Shown: positions 1-8,780 of the stretch, in pieces
Numbering within the stretch: position 1 is the stretch's first letter
Layout: each line of letters opens with the position of its first letter
From: Ferribacterium limneticum
GTDB lineage: Bacteria; Pseudomonadota; Gammaproteobacteria; Burkholderiales; Rhodocyclaceae
NCBI RefSeq assembly: GCF_020510625.1
Contig: NZ_CP075191.1
Location: 3,883,501 to 3,947,500, forward strand
Direction of reading: 5' to 3'
Length of the DNA stretch: 64,000 bases
The notes under the pieces: generated by a model
Database searches by the model: none
Told to the model about the DNA's origin: nothing
What the model saw: only the letters and a program-made list of their open reading frames with translations
Position numbers and translations under genes: made by a program

Positions 1-362
1 ACCGGTAGCAGGCGAAGCGGCTGGTTGGGCTCGCCGGCCATCAGCTCATCAAGATAGAGGCGTATTCCCGCCAAGGCCTGATGAACGGCCGCAACAGCCG
101 CATCATCAGATGCCTGCCGACCATCCTCCATTGCCGAGAGCAAGGATTCCAGCGACTCGGTGACCTGCGTTATGCCATCCAGCCCAACAATCGCCAATGC
201 GCCATGCACCTGGTGAACATGGGTGCGGCAAAACTTGAGCTGCGTGTCGTCGGCACCCGAGACATGCAGGCTAAAAGCCTCCTCTGCCCGTTCCAGTGCC
301 AGATCAATCTCACCCTTGACCCAGGTCAGGGGGCCCAAATCAAATTCAGTTGCCGCGTTCAT
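1..362 (-). CDS. pilL: PilL/ChpA-type chemotaxis histidine kinase, N-terminal part (cut by window edge)
   Basis: This is the start of a minus-strand gene that runs off the left edge, so only about 120 codons are visible. The ATG at 362-360 opens MNAATEFDLGPLTWVKGEID, the usual opening of ChpA/PilL, the large hybrid kinase of the type IV pilus chemosensory system. The visible part is one helical Hpt-like domain with the segment HVHQVHGAL near residue 60, where histidine phosphotransfer domains carry the phosphorylated His. The gene begins 22 bases after the pilJ stop in the same direction and so closes the pilGHIJ-pilL operon. By family knowledge it should phosphorylate PilG and PilH in response to PilJ. 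Downstream Hpt, CheA kinase and receiver domains are inferred, not seen. Confidence 0.88.
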   Translation of the reverse strand, partial: MNAATEFDLGPLTWVKGEIDLALERAEEAFSLHVSGADDTQLKFCRTHVHQVHGALAIVGLDGITQVTESLESLLSAMEDGRQASDDAAVAAVHQALAGIRLYLDELMAGEPNQPLRLLP

Positions 363-384
363 AGTCTCTCGCGATCGATGTCCG

Positions 385-2502
385 TCAATCCACCTTGAAG
401 CCAGCGACGGAACCCTTCAGTTCGGAAGCCAGTGCGGTCAGTTCGTCAACAGCCTCGGCAGTACGCTGCGTACCGGCCGTCGTCTGTTCGGTGACATGAA
501 GAATGTCCTGCATCAGACGAGCCACCTGACTGGCGGAATCGGCCTGATTCTGCGTCGAACTGGAAATATCCTGAATCAGGTCGGCCAGATCACGCGACAC
601 CTGACCAATTTCCGACAGCGCCTGACCGGCTGCATCAGACAGCTTGGCCCCTTCGACCACGCCTCGGGTCGACTGTTCCATAGCCGAAACGGCATCCTGG
701 GTATCGGTCTGAATCGTCTTCACAATCGCCGCAATCTGCTTGGTTGCTTCGGCGGAACGTTCAGCCAGTCGCTGCACCTCCTCGGCAACCACCGTAAAGC
801 CGCGGCCCGCATCACCGGCGGAAGCTGCCTGAATAGCGGCGTTCAGAGCCAGCACGTTGGTCTGTTCGGTAATGTCGGAAATCAGCTCCACGATTTCACC
901 GATCTCCTGCGAACTTTCGCCGAGTCGTTTGATCCGCTTTGAGGTTTCCTGAATCTGGTTACGAATTTCATTCATGCCCTTGATGGAATCCTGCACCGCT
1001 TGCGTACCCTTTTCAGCAGCGGTCAGCGATTGCCGGGCAACCTGGGCGGACTGCGTTGCACTGCCCGAAACCTCAGTCATCGAACGCGCCATTTCCAGCG
1101 CGGACTGACCGGCCTCCTGAATTTCTGTCGATTGCCGTTCAGCAGCATCAAGCAGCTGTGCCGAGTTCAAGCGGGCGATTTCTGTCGCTGCCGTCACACG
1201 ATTCGCCGCGTCATTGATCCGGCCGACCAGCACGCGAAGTTCTTCAATGGTGTAGTTAATCGAGTCGGCAATGGCGCCCGTGATGTTCTCGCTCACTGTC
1301 GCAGTTACAGTCAAGTCACCATCCGCGAGGTCACCCAGTTCGTTCATCAGACGCAGAATGGCGTCCTGATTGTCACGGTTGGTCTGGTCAGCCGCATGTC
1401 GTTGCTCTTCGGCCGCTTCGGCACGACGCTCGGTGTCGGCGAGGTAGGTCTTGGCGAGCAAAGCCAGCGTAGCAATGGCGCCAATCGTCAGCACGATCAA
1501 CAGCACAATGTACAAGCCACGTTCAGACAATGCACTTTGGTAACCCAGCGCCAGTTCATCCGTCGCTTTCAGCAGATCCTCGCTTTCGCGGAAAATGCGC
1601 GACCCGGCCTGCTTGGAAAGAACGAGTGGCTGCATATTGCCGAGAATGCTGGCAATAGCCCCCTGATACTCCTTGAAAGCACCGTCCAGTTCGTCCAGCT
1701 TGGCACGGGTATCCGCATCGGCCCCGCCCTTGGTCAAGCCACTGAGAATGTCACGGAAGGCATTGGTGTCCTTGCCGAGCAGGAAGGCCACTTCAGGATT
1801 GATTTCATTACCGACCAGCAGTGCGGACGCATTCTTGGCAATCCGCTGCGTCAACATGACCAACTGGTTGGCCGCAGCAATTTCACGCGAAGCCGCACCT
1901 GACTGCAATTTCAGTGTCGCAATCTGCTCGGTCAGTTCAAGCATCGTTGAATTGTTGTTATCGATCAGCGCAACGCTCTTGCCCAGTGCAACCAGGTTTT
2001 TCTCCTGGCCAATCACGGTTTCCGAATCTTTGTCAGTCGAAACCCAGCGCTCGGCGAGTGTATCCAACTGCGGGCGAACATTACTCGGCGAAGCAGGAAC
2101 GCTGACAGTACCGATTTCACCACCATTGCTCAGTTGCTCGAGCAGTTTGGCAAAGGTATCCCGCGACTCCTTCAATTGCCCGAAAGCAACGGCGTTACCC
2201 TGAAGCGCCAGCGACGAAGCCTTGGCCAGCCGCTGGGAAAGCATGCGCATTTCACCCGATGCCGCGATATAGGCGGTATTGTGAGTCGATTCCCGATTGT
2301 CATGAAAGACCAGAGCTGCAATCAGCAACAGCAGGGCGACGAAAATGGCGCCCAGCGTTTTCATCTGTTGAATGACCGGCTGCCCTGCCAGGAAGGCGGG
2401 CAACGGCAATCTCGCCGGGGTTGAAGCATCCGCTGAGACGGTCATCGGAGCCCCGCCCTTCCCGGCATCGCCAATTTTCGGAAACTTGAAGCTGAAAGCC
2501 AT
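385..2502 (-). CDS. pilJ: PilJ, type IV pilus methyl-accepting chemotaxis transducer
   Basis: This 705-residue inner-membrane chemoreceptor of the Pil-Chp pathway controls twitching motility and, in relatives, surface sensing. A cytoplasmic N-terminal tail is followed by a membrane helix at about 49-66. A long periplasmic region has two PilJ-type helical repeats (MRMLSQRLAKAS near 85 and VMLTQRIAKNAS near 215). A second membrane helix lies at about 329-351, then a HAMP-like segment and an MCP signalling domain with the conserved hairpin tip (ISDITEQTNVLALNAAIQAA) followed by VVAEEVQRLAERS. The length is normal for PilJ. It sits between the CheW-like pilI and the pilL kinase. The ligand is unknown. 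Confidence 0.96.
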   Translation of the reverse strand: MAFSFKFPKIGDAGKGGAPMTVSADASTPARLPLPAFLAGQPVIQQMKTLGAIFVALLLLIAALVFHDNRESTHNTAYIAASGEMRMLSQRLAKASSLALQGNAVAFGQLKESRDTFAKLLEQLSNGGEIGTVSVPASPSNVRPQLDTLAERWVSTDKDSETVIGQEKNLVALGKSVALIDNNNSTMLELTEQIATLKLQSGAASREIAAANQLVMLTQRIAKNASALLVGNEINPEVAFLLGKDTNAFRDILSGLTKGGADADTRAKLDELDGAFKEYQGAIASILGNMQPLVLSKQAGSRIFRESEDLLKATDELALGYQSALSERGLYIVLLIVLTIGAIATLALLAKTYLADTERRAEAAEEQRHAADQTNRDNQDAILRLMNELGDLADGDLTVTATVSENITGAIADSINYTIEELRVLVGRINDAANRVTAATEIARLNSAQLLDAAERQSTEIQEAGQSALEMARSMTEVSGSATQSAQVARQSLTAAEKGTQAVQDSIKGMNEIRNQIQETSKRIKRLGESSQEIGEIVELISDITEQTNVLALNAAIQAASAGDAGRGFTVVAEEVQRLAERSAEATKQIAAIVKTIQTDTQDAVSAMEQSTRGVVEGAKLSDAAGQALSEIGQVSRDLADLIQDISSSTQNQADSASQVARLMQDILHVTEQTTAGTQRTAEAVDELTALASELKGSVAGFKVD

Positions 2503-2539
2503 GGAAATCCTCCGCTAGGGTTAGGGGCTAATGCCCTCT

Positions 2540-3052
2540 TCAAACCCCGATGTTCATGAAATCCTGATCGGCGAGCAATTCGCGAACCGACAGTTTGTGC
2601 CAGATTTTTCCGTGCGTATCGGCAAAACGCTGCGCCCCCCAGGCTGGCATGGACGCATCTGCCGCCTCAGGAGTGAAATCTTCGGGATTCTTCAAACCAA
2701 GCATTCGCGACACCAGCAGCGCCGCATTGATACCGTAACGCGCGCCAATCAACAGCAAGCGGGCATTGGCATTCTGAACGATCGGCGGACCACCGCGGAA
2801 CAACGAAAAATCACTGACCGCGTGCAGATTGCCACGGATATTGGATATCCCGACAAACCATGGACGGGTCAGCGGCACCGGCGCCATCTGGGATGCCTGA
2901 ACGATCTCACCGCCATCTGAAAGATCGACCAGCCAAGCCTCACCACCCGCTTCCACCCCAAGCCAGGATGCCGAACCCTTACCCAGCGCCGCTTGGCTCA
3001 AACGGGATGCCAGGTACTCCTGAAAATCGCGAAGACTGGTTTTCCGGGCCAT
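2540..3052 (-). CDS. pilI: PilI, CheW-like coupling protein
   Basis: A 170-residue single-domain CheW protein that should couple the PilJ receptor to the PilL/ChpA kinase in the cytoplasm. The beta-rich CheW fold is recognisable from WLVDLSDGGEIVQ, the segment VGISNIRGNLHAVSDFSLF (the typical GxxNxRG turn) and RYGINAALLVSRMLGL. The ATG at 3052 lies four bases after the pilH stop, so the two are translationally close. The position, third in pilGHIJ, matches Pseudomonas and other betaproteobacteria. Nothing unusual is seen. Confidence 0.93.
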   Translation of the reverse strand: MARKTSLRDFQEYLASRLSQAALGKGSASWLGVEAGGEAWLVDLSDGGEIVQASQMAPVPLTRPWFVGISNIRGNLHAVSDFSLFRGGPPIVQNANARLLLIGARYGINAALLVSRMLGLKNPEDFTPEAADASMPAWGAQRFADTHGKIWHKLSVRELLADQDFMNIGV

Positions 3053-3056
3053 TTGG

Positions 3057-3422
3057 CTATGGCAGCGCGGCGATACGTTGCAACAGTTCTTCCGGATTCA
3101 GGGGCTTGACCAGATAGTCGATTGCCCCCTGACGCAAACCCCAGATCTTGTCGGTCTCTTGCCCCTTGGAGGTGCAGACGATGATGGGGATTCCCTTCGT
3201 TTCGTCATCACGGGTCAATGTGCGCGTCGCCTGATAACCATTCAGGCCGGGCATCACGACGTCCATCAGGATCAGATCCGGCTTGGTGGCCTTGGCCTTG
3301 GCAATACCTTCTTCGCCAGTTTCAGCGGTGGAAACCTGGTAACCGGCCTTGGTCAGCACATCAACCGTAAAAAAACGTTCGGTTGGGGAATCATCAACAA
3401 CGAGAATATTCTTGACGGGCAT
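3057..3422 (-). CDS. pilH: PilH, CheY-like response regulator
   Basis: A 121-residue stand-alone receiver domain. The acidic pair is in LVVDDSPTE near residue 10, the phosphoacceptor Asp is in LILMDVVMPGLNGY near 54, the Thr/Ser switch is in IIVCTSKG and the conserved Lys is in YLVKPLNPEEL. PilH is known as the regulator that antagonises or drains phosphate from PilG in pilus retraction control. The gene is 14 bases downstream of pilG and four bases upstream of pilI. No output domain is present, as expected. Confidence 0.94.
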   Translation of the reverse strand: MPVKNILVVDDSPTERFFTVDVLTKAGYQVSTAETGEEGIAKAKATKPDLILMDVVMPGLNGYQATRTLTRDDETKGIPIIVCTSKGQETDKIWGLRQGAIDYLVKPLNPEELLQRIAALP

Positions 3423-3436
3423 CTTTTCTTCCTGGA

Positions 3437-3847
3437 CTACGAATTGGATTCTGTTTCAGCCGGCAATGCGAAGGCGGCAACCGTCTGCAGCAGGCTATCT
3501 TTGGTAAATGGTTTGGTCAGGTACTGATCGGAACCGACCATACGCCCCCGCGCCCGGTCGAACAGGCCATCCTTGGAGGAGAGCATGATCACTGGCGTGG
3601 CCTTGAAACGTGGGTTTTTCTTGATCAGGGAACAGGTCTGATAGCCATCCAGACGAGGCATCATGATGTCGCAGAAGATCACGCTGGGCTGGTGATCGGC
3701 AATCTTGGCCAGCGCGTCAAACCCGTCTTCAGCCAGAACGACCTGACACCCGGCCTGGACGAGAAAAATCTCGGCGCTACGCCGTATGGTGTTGCTGTCG
3801 TCGATGACCATAACCCTGACGCCGCGCAATCTGGATAAATCAGCCAA
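3437..3847 (-). CDS. pilG: PilG, CheY-like response regulator
   Basis: A 136-residue receiver-only regulator that in relatives promotes pilus extension and cAMP signalling. Landmarks are VMVIDDSNTIRRSAE near residue 12, the phosphorylatable Asp in VIFCDIMMPRLDGYQTC near 60, PVIMLSSKDGLFD, and GSDQYLTKPF with the conserved Lys. These blocks match Pseudomonas PilG closely. The only start that keeps the whole receiver domain is TTG at 3847, preceded by a purine-rich AGGGGGCAGGGA tract that can serve as ribosome binding site; the first ATG would cut into the first beta strand. It is the first gene of the chemosensory operon. A short C-terminal tail (PAETESNS) follows the domain. Confidence 0.93.
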   Translation of the reverse strand: MADLSRLRGVRVMVIDDSNTIRRSAEIFLVQAGCQVVLAEDGFDALAKIADHQPSVIFCDIMMPRLDGYQTCSLIKKNPRFKATPVIMLSSKDGLFDRARGRMVGSDQYLTKPFTKDSLLQTVAAFALPAETESNS

Positions 3848-4039
3848 TTTCCCTGCCCCCTCGGCCTCTGTTGAGGCGCTATCGCTATCAGTACATCATA
3901 CTACGGAACTATTACGGCAAATCAATAGCGGTAACAGTGTCTCGGCATTCCGATGATGGCTTCGGCAACTACAAGATTCGGATAAAATCGATCCCATCTT
4001 ACCCAATTCCCTTCGCGACCGCCAAGGGCGCGAATATCG
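3848..4039. promoter_or_regulatory. Divergent promoter region between pilG and thiD
   Basis: This 192-base region separates two divergent operons. On the minus strand TATGAT (complement of 3895-3900) is a good -10 hexamer about 50 bases before pilG, without a clear -35 at standard distance. On the plus strand TAAAAT at about 3983-3988 could be a -10 for thiD. I looked for the rubredoxin gene often found beside this operon in betaproteobacteria; no Cys-x2-Cys reading frame is present. Confidence 0.4.
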
Positions 4040-4915
4040 ATGACTGCCAGCACCGCCACTCCCCCCAGCCCGCCGCTGGTTCTTGTTTTCGCAGCCAGCG
4101 ACCCGTCCTCCGGCGCTGGCATCCAGGCCGATCTACTGACCCTGGCCAGTCTCGGCTGCCACCCACTGACCGCACTGACCGCCGTTACGGTCCAGGACAC
4201 GGTCGGCGTGCAAAGCGTGCATCCGCTCAGCGCCGAACTGGTCGAGCAGCAGGCCAGAACCATCCTCGAAGACATGCCGGTCGTCGCCTTCAAGATTGGC
4301 GTGCTGGGCAGCGTCGAGAACGTGCTGGCTGTGGCCGAAATTGTTTCCGACTACCCGGAAATCCCGCTGATTCTTGACCCGGTGCTGGCATCCGGACGTG
4401 GCGACGATTTGTCGGGCGAAGAGATCATCTCGGCCATCCGCGAAATGCTGCTGCCCCAGACCACGCTACTTACACCGAATGCACCCGAAGCCCGACGCCT
4501 AGCCGAAAGCGACGAAGATGACAGCGAACCGTCGATCGACATCTGCGCCCAGCGCCTGATTGAAATGGGCGCGCAGTATGTGCTGATTACCGGAACCCAT
4601 GAAAACACGGCGCAGGTCATCAATACACTGTATGGCCCGGATGGTGCCATCCGCCGCGATGAGTGGGAACGCCTGCCGGGCAGCTATCACGGGTCCGGAT
4701 GCACACTGGCCTCGGCCATCGCCGGCTGTATTGCTGGCGGAGCGAGCGTCGAGGATGCCGTGCGCGATGCGCAGGACTACACGTGGCAGACACTGAAAAA
4801 TGGCTTTCGTGCCGGCATGGGCCAGTTCATCCCGGACCGTTTTTTCTGGGCGCGCAGCACGGATGATGCCGTCGAAGAGAGCACTCCTGAAACACAGCCC
4901 GATGCCCATGAATAA
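4040..4915 (+). CDS. thiD: Hydroxymethylpyrimidine / phosphomethylpyrimidine kinase ThiD
   Basis: A 291-residue ribokinase-superfamily enzyme that phosphorylates HMP and HMP-phosphate to HMP-diphosphate for thiamine synthesis. Visible are the N-terminal FAASDPSSGAGIQADL substrate-binding block near residue 18, VTVQDT, the LDPVLASGRGDDL block near 112, LLTPNAPEA, and the anion-hole motif YHGSGCTLASAIAGC near 215 with the conserved Cys. It is about 25 residues longer than E. coli ThiD, mainly at the C-terminus. The end overlaps the start of thiE by eight bases, so the two thiamine enzymes are co-translated. It is a separate transcription unit from riboswitch-controlled thiC. Confidence 0.95.
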   Translation: MTASTATPPSPPLVLVFAASDPSSGAGIQADLLTLASLGCHPLTALTAVTVQDTVGVQSVHPLSAELVEQQARTILEDMPVVAFKIGVLGSVENVLAVAEIVSDYPEIPLILDPVLASGRGDDLSGEEIISAIREMLLPQTTLLTPNAPEARRLAESDEDDSEPSIDICAQRLIEMGAQYVLITGTHENTAQVINTLYGPDGAIRRDEWERLPGSYHGSGCTLASAIAGCIAGGASVEDAVRDAQDYTWQTLKNGFRAGMGQFIPDRFFWARSTDDAVEESTPETQPDAHE

Positions 4916-5537
4916 ACTCCGCGGCCTCTACGCTGTCACACCCGACTGCGCCGACGGTACCCGGCTGCTCGCCAATGTCGAAGCAGCGCTGGCCGGCGGC
5001 TGCCGCATCGTGCAATACCGTGACAAACTCAGCCTGATGTCGGAGCAGGTCGCCCGCGCCCAAGCGCTGCGCGACCTGACTCGCCGCTTTGGTGCAATAT
5101 TGCTGATCAACGACGATCTGGCACTGGCCGCGCTGGCCCACGCCGATGGCGTGCACCTCGGCAAGGATGATGGCAATCTGGCGGCAGCCCGCGCCATTCT
5201 CGGCCCGGACAAAATCCTCGGCGCCTCTTGCTACGCCGACTTTGCAGCCGCCGAGACGGCCAGCCAGGCGGGTGCCGACTACATCGCCTTTGGTGCCGTT
5301 TATCCATCCCCAACCAAGCCACAGGCGGCAACGGCCACGACCGACCTGTTTATGCAGGCTAAAACCACCCTGATGGCAGCAAGCTGCGCCATCGGCGGCA
5401 TCACGCTGGATAACGCCCCGCCCCTGATCGCCGCTGGCGCCGACCTGCTCGCCGTCATCACCGACCTGTTCAGCGCGCCCGACATCACGGCGCGCGCTGC
5501 CGCCTATCAACGTCTTTTCGAGGAAGCCCAGTCATGA
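4908..5537 (+). CDS. thiE: Thiamine-phosphate synthase ThiE
   Basis: A 209-residue TIM-barrel enzyme that joins HMP-diphosphate and thiazole-phosphate to thiamine phosphate. Key blocks are LYAVTPD at the N-terminus, IVQYRDK near residue 38, LLINDDLALAALAHADGVHLGKDD near 64-87, GASCY, and DYIAFGAVYPSPTK near 125. The start chosen is ATG 4908, giving MNKLRG; an ATG two codons earlier (4902) is also possible. Longer readings upstream lie inside thiD and are not needed. The end overlaps hemL by four bases (ATGA). Confidence 0.95.
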   Translation: MNKLRGLYAVTPDCADGTRLLANVEAALAGGCRIVQYRDKLSLMSEQVARAQALRDLTRRFGAILLINDDLALAALAHADGVHLGKDDGNLAAARAILGPDKILGASCYADFAAAETASQAGADYIAFGAVYPSPTKPQAATATTDLFMQAKTTLMAASCAIGGITLDNAPPLIAAGADLLAVITDLFSAPDITARAAAYQRLFEEAQS

Positions 5538-6817
5538 CCACTCGCAACCAGCAACTGTTCGAACGCGCCCAGCGCCACATTCCCGGCGGCGTCAATTCGC
5601 CGGTCCGCGCCTTCCGCTCGGTCGGCGGCACGCCCTGTTTCTTCCAGAAGGGCGTCGGCCCCAAAGTTCAGGATGCTGACGGCAAGTGGTACACCGACTA
5701 CGTTGGCTCGTGGGGGCCGATGATCCTCGGCCACGCCCATCCGGACGTCATCGCCGCCGTTCAGGCGGCCGTGGTCGATGGTCTGTCCTTCGGCGCGCCG
5801 ACCGAGAAGGAAGTCGACATCGCCGACCTGCTGTGCGAACTGGTGCCGTCGATGGACATGGTGCGTCTGGTTTCCTCGGGCACCGAAGCGACGATGAGCG
5901 CCATCCGTCTGGCCCGCGGCTACACCGGTCGTGACGTGCTGATCAAGTTTGAAGGCTGCTACCACGGCCATTCCGACGGTCTGCTCGTAAAAGCCGGTTC
6001 CGGCCTGCTGACCTTCGGCAATCCTTCGTCAAGCGGCGTCCCGGCCGGCGTGGCCGAAAACACCATGGTGCTGACCTACAACGACCCGCAGGAACTGGCC
6101 GACGCCTTCGCCAAACATGGCGACAAGATCGCTGCTGTCATCGTTGAACCGGTCGTTGGCAACATGAACCTGATCGCCCCGACGCCGGAATTCCTCAAAG
6201 CCATGCGCGATCTGTGCACGAAAAACGGCTCGGTGCTGATTTTCGACGAAGTCATGACCGGTTTCCGCGTCGCACTGAAAAGCGCGCAGGGCCTGTTCGG
6301 CATCACGCCGGACCTGTCCACCTTCGGCAAGGTGGTCGGCGGTGGCATGCCGCTCGGCGCCTTCGGTGGCAAGCGCGAAATCATGGAGCAGATCGCCCCG
6401 CTCGGTCCGGTCTATCAGGCCGGCACGCTGTCCGGCAACCCGATCGCCACGGCCGCTGGGCTGGCCACTTTGAAGCTCATTCAGGCGCCCGGCTTTTACG
6501 AAAACCTGACCGCCAAGACCAAGGCGCTGTGCGATGGTCTGGTTGCCGCGGCGAAAAAACATGGCGTCGCCTTCAGTGCCCAGAACATCGGCGGCATGTT
6601 CGGCCTTTACTTCGCCGAGAAATGCCCCGGCACCTACAACGAAGTCCTGGCCTGCGACAAGGAAGCTTTCAACCGCTTCTTCCACGCCATGCTCGATGCG
6701 GGTCACTACTTCGCACCGTCGGCCTTCGAAGCCGGTTTCGTCTCGGCCGCTCACTCCGATGCCGACATCGCGGCAACCATCGCCGCAGCTGACGCCTACT
6801 TCGCCACACTGAAGTGA
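5534..6817 (+). CDS. hemL: Glutamate-1-semialdehyde 2,1-aminomutase HemL
   Basis: A 427-residue PLP enzyme converting glutamate-1-semialdehyde to 5-aminolevulinate in the C5 heme pathway. Recognisable are IPGGVNSPVRAFRSVGG at the N-terminus, FVSSGTEA-type VRLVSSGTEATMSAIRLAR, GCYHGHSDGLLVKAGSG, IFDEVMTGFR, and the Schiff-base Lys block STFGKVVGGGMPLGAFGG. Length is standard. The start overlaps the thiE stop (ATGA), and its stop overlaps the next gene, so the cluster thiD-thiE-hemL-exporter forms one operon. Confidence 0.97.
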   Translation: MTTRNQQLFERAQRHIPGGVNSPVRAFRSVGGTPCFFQKGVGPKVQDADGKWYTDYVGSWGPMILGHAHPDVIAAVQAAVVDGLSFGAPTEKEVDIADLLCELVPSMDMVRLVSSGTEATMSAIRLARGYTGRDVLIKFEGCYHGHSDGLLVKAGSGLLTFGNPSSSGVPAGVAENTMVLTYNDPQELADAFAKHGDKIAAVIVEPVVGNMNLIAPTPEFLKAMRDLCTKNGSVLIFDEVMTGFRVALKSAQGLFGITPDLSTFGKVVGGGMPLGAFGGKREIMEQIAPLGPVYQAGTLSGNPIATAAGLATLKLIQAPGFYENLTAKTKALCDGLVAAAKKHGVAFSAQNIGGMFGLYFAEKCPGTYNEVLACDKEAFNRFFHAMLDAGHYFAPSAFEAGFVSAAHSDADIAATIAAADAYFATLK

Positions 6818-7152
6818 GCTCGGGTTCCGCCTGGCTGATCCTGTTCGTCGCCGGCCTCTGCGAGATCGGCTGGGCGGTCGGGCTCAAATATACCGAGGGT
6901 TTCAGTCGCCTGTGGCCCTCGGCCGCGACACTGCTGGCAATGGCCGCCAGCGTCATCCTGCTCGGCTGGTCACTCAAAGTACTGCCACTGGGCACGGCCT
7001 ATGCCGTATGGACCGGCATCGGTGCAGTCGGCACGGCGATCCTCGGCATGTTCCTGTTCGGCGAATCGAAAGAAGTGGCACGGCTAGTCAGCATCGGGCT
7101 CATCGTAGCGGGCATTGCCGGCTTGAAGCTCCTATCGCCTGACTCGCACTGA
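6814..7152 (+). CDS. sugE: Small multidrug resistance family protein, Gdx/SugE-like guanidinium exporter
   Basis: A 112-residue four-helix SMR protein. The membrane Glu is in GLCEIGWAVGLKYTEGFSRLWPS (Glu near residue 17), followed by LPLGTAYAVWTGIGAVGTAILGM, the signature of the SugE/Gdx branch, which is known to export guanidinium. The C-terminal helix is RLVSIGLIVAGIAGLKLL. The start is GTG 6814, overlapping the hemL stop by four bases. No guanidine riboswitch precedes it; being last in the heme/thiamine operon it is probably expressed with those genes. Multidrug (EmrE-like) function is less likely from the motif set. Confidence 0.87.
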   Translation: MSSGSAWLILFVAGLCEIGWAVGLKYTEGFSRLWPSAATLLAMAASVILLGWSLKVLPLGTAYAVWTGIGAVGTAILGMFLFGESKEVARLVSIGLIVAGIAGLKLLSPDSH

Positions 7153-7242
7153 GTTCCACGGTCACGCGCCCAATGGCTACAGGGCCTTAGTCACTTTGGG
7201 TGGGGGAAAATGGAAAACTGAAAGGGGCGGCCGGTGATGGCC

Positions 7243-8685
7243 CTACATCAGGAACAGCGTCGCCAGTCCGAGGAAAATGAAAAAGCCGCCCGAATCGGTC
7301 AGTGCTGTGATCATCACCGAGCCACCAACGGCCGGGTCGGCGCCGAATTTCTGGCGGAGCAGCGGAATGCCGACACCCGCCGAGGCGGCCAGCAGCAGAT
7401 TCAGGGTCATCGCCGAAGTCATCACGAAGCCGAGTTGAGGGCTGCCATAGAGCCACCAGGCGGCAATACCGAGCAAGCTGCCCCAGATCACACCGTTGAT
7501 GGAAGCCACACCCAGCTCCTTGCGCAGCAAACGGCGCATGGCATCAGGCTGAACCTGCCCCATGGCGATGGCCCGGACGATCATGGTGATCGTCTGGTTG
7601 CCGGAGTTGCCGCCGATACCGGCAACAATCGGCATCAGCGCCGCCAACGCGACCAGCTTCTCGATGGAATCCTCGAAAGCACCGATCACCCGCGAGGCAA
7701 CGAAGGCGGTGACCAGATTGACCGCCAGCCAGGCCCAACGGTTTTTCACCGAATCCCAGACCGAGGCGAAGATGTCTTCCTCTTCCTTCAGACCGGCCTG
7801 CGCCAGTTGCTCGCTGTCTGCTTCTTCACGAATGAAGTCCACCACCGCGTTGACGGTGACGCGACCAACCAGCTTGCCTTCCGGATCGAGCACCGGCGCC
7901 GAAACCAGATCGTAACGCTCGAAGGCCTTGGCGGCCTCTTCGGCCAGGTCATCCGGTTCAAATTCGACAAAATCGGTCTGCATCAAGCTGCCGACTTCAA
8001 CCTCGACTTCGTTGACCAGCAGAATATTCAAGGGCAGCACACCCTTCAGGTGTTCGTCCCGATCAACGACGAACAACTGGTCCGTGTGGTCCGGCAACTC
8101 GTCGAAACGACGGAGGTAGCGCAGCACGACTTCCAGCGACACGTCTTCGCGCACGGTGACCATGTCGAAATCCATGATCGAGCCGACCGACTCTTCGGGA
8201 TAGGACATCGCCGCGCGCAACTGCTCGCGCTCTTCGATCGGCAAACCCCGGAAAACGTCGTCGATAACGCCTTGCGGCAAGTCGGGCGCGAGGTCGGCCA
8301 GTTCATCGGCATCGAGCGTTTCGGCGGCAGCGACCAGCTCGGTGCGCTCCATCGAGTCGATCAGCGTTTCCCGAACCGCATCCGAGACTTCGAGCAGGAT
8401 TTCGCCTTCGAGCTCCGGATTGACCAAGCCCCAGACGATCAAACGTTCGTCGGTAGGCAGCGCTTCGAGCACGTAGGCGATATCCGCCGGGTGCATCGGC
8501 TCAAGTTTGGCCTGCAGCTCGTTCAGATGCTGCTTGTGGACAATGTCCTCAACCAGATCGTGGCGCGGGCCTTCCTGCCGGTGCACCAAACCCTCGACCA
8601 GCTTGTGCCGGGCGAGCAGGGTCTGTACCTCGGCGAGGCGCTCCTGCAAGTCTTCGGTATCGGTCAGCTGGGCTTCTTCGCTCAT
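7243..8685 (-). CDS. mgtE: Magnesium transporter MgtE
   Basis: A 480-residue Mg2+ channel. Order of domains: acidic N-domain made of MgtE_N helices (about 1-125, with MHPADIAYVLEALP), a CBS pair (about 130-260, ESVGSIMDFDMVTV to YDLVSAPVLDPEGKLVGRVTV), a connecting helix, then five membrane helices from about residue 300 to the end, including PIVAGIGGNSGNQTITMIVRAIA, the pore motif with the conserved Gly-Asn. The start chosen is ATG 8685; a GTG 12 codons upstream (8721) lies inside a hairpin and seems less likely. There is no obvious Shine-Dalgarno site. An unusually strong hairpin sits just before the start (separate entry). Confidence 0.94.
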   Translation of the reverse strand: MSEEAQLTDTEDLQERLAEVQTLLARHKLVEGLVHRQEGPRHDLVEDIVHKQHLNELQAKLEPMHPADIAYVLEALPTDERLIVWGLVNPELEGEILLEVSDAVRETLIDSMERTELVAAAETLDADELADLAPDLPQGVIDDVFRGLPIEEREQLRAAMSYPEESVGSIMDFDMVTVREDVSLEVVLRYLRRFDELPDHTDQLFVVDRDEHLKGVLPLNILLVNEVEVEVGSLMQTDFVEFEPDDLAEEAAKAFERYDLVSAPVLDPEGKLVGRVTVNAVVDFIREEADSEQLAQAGLKEEEDIFASVWDSVKNRWAWLAVNLVTAFVASRVIGAFEDSIEKLVALAALMPIVAGIGGNSGNQTITMIVRAIAMGQVQPDAMRRLLRKELGVASINGVIWGSLLGIAAWWLYGSPQLGFVMTSAMTLNLLLAASAGVGIPLLRQKFGADPAVGGSVMITALTDSGGFFIFLGLATLFLM

Positions 8686-8690
8686 GGTGC

Positions 8691-8722
8691 GGTGCCGCAA
8701 AATGGTGGGCCATTTTAGCACC
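8691..8722 (-). promoter_or_regulatory. Hairpin in the leader of mgtE
   Basis: Two nested inverted repeats form one long stem: an outer pair GGTGC/GCACC (8691-8695 with 8718-8722) and an inner perfect pair AAAATGG/CCATTTT (8699-8705 with 8710-8716) around a four-base loop. It ends six bases before the mgtE ATG. The region is too short for a classical M-box aptamer. It may act on translation or mark a terminator-like element; I infer only that the RNA can fold. Confidence 0.6.
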
Positions 8723-8780
8723 GGGCGAATAACCGGACCCTTACAAAATCACTGCGGAAAACCCGTATTCCGGCGATATT

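Noticed and set aside
3848..4039. A missing rubredoxin gene between pilG and thiD
   Set aside because: Rubredoxin is common here in relatives, but none of the frames shows two CxxC pairs.
6814..7152. Assignment of the small exporter to EmrE-type multidrug efflux
   Set aside because: The Glu, KYTEGFSR and GTAYAVWTGIGAVG blocks fit the Gdx/SugE branch better.
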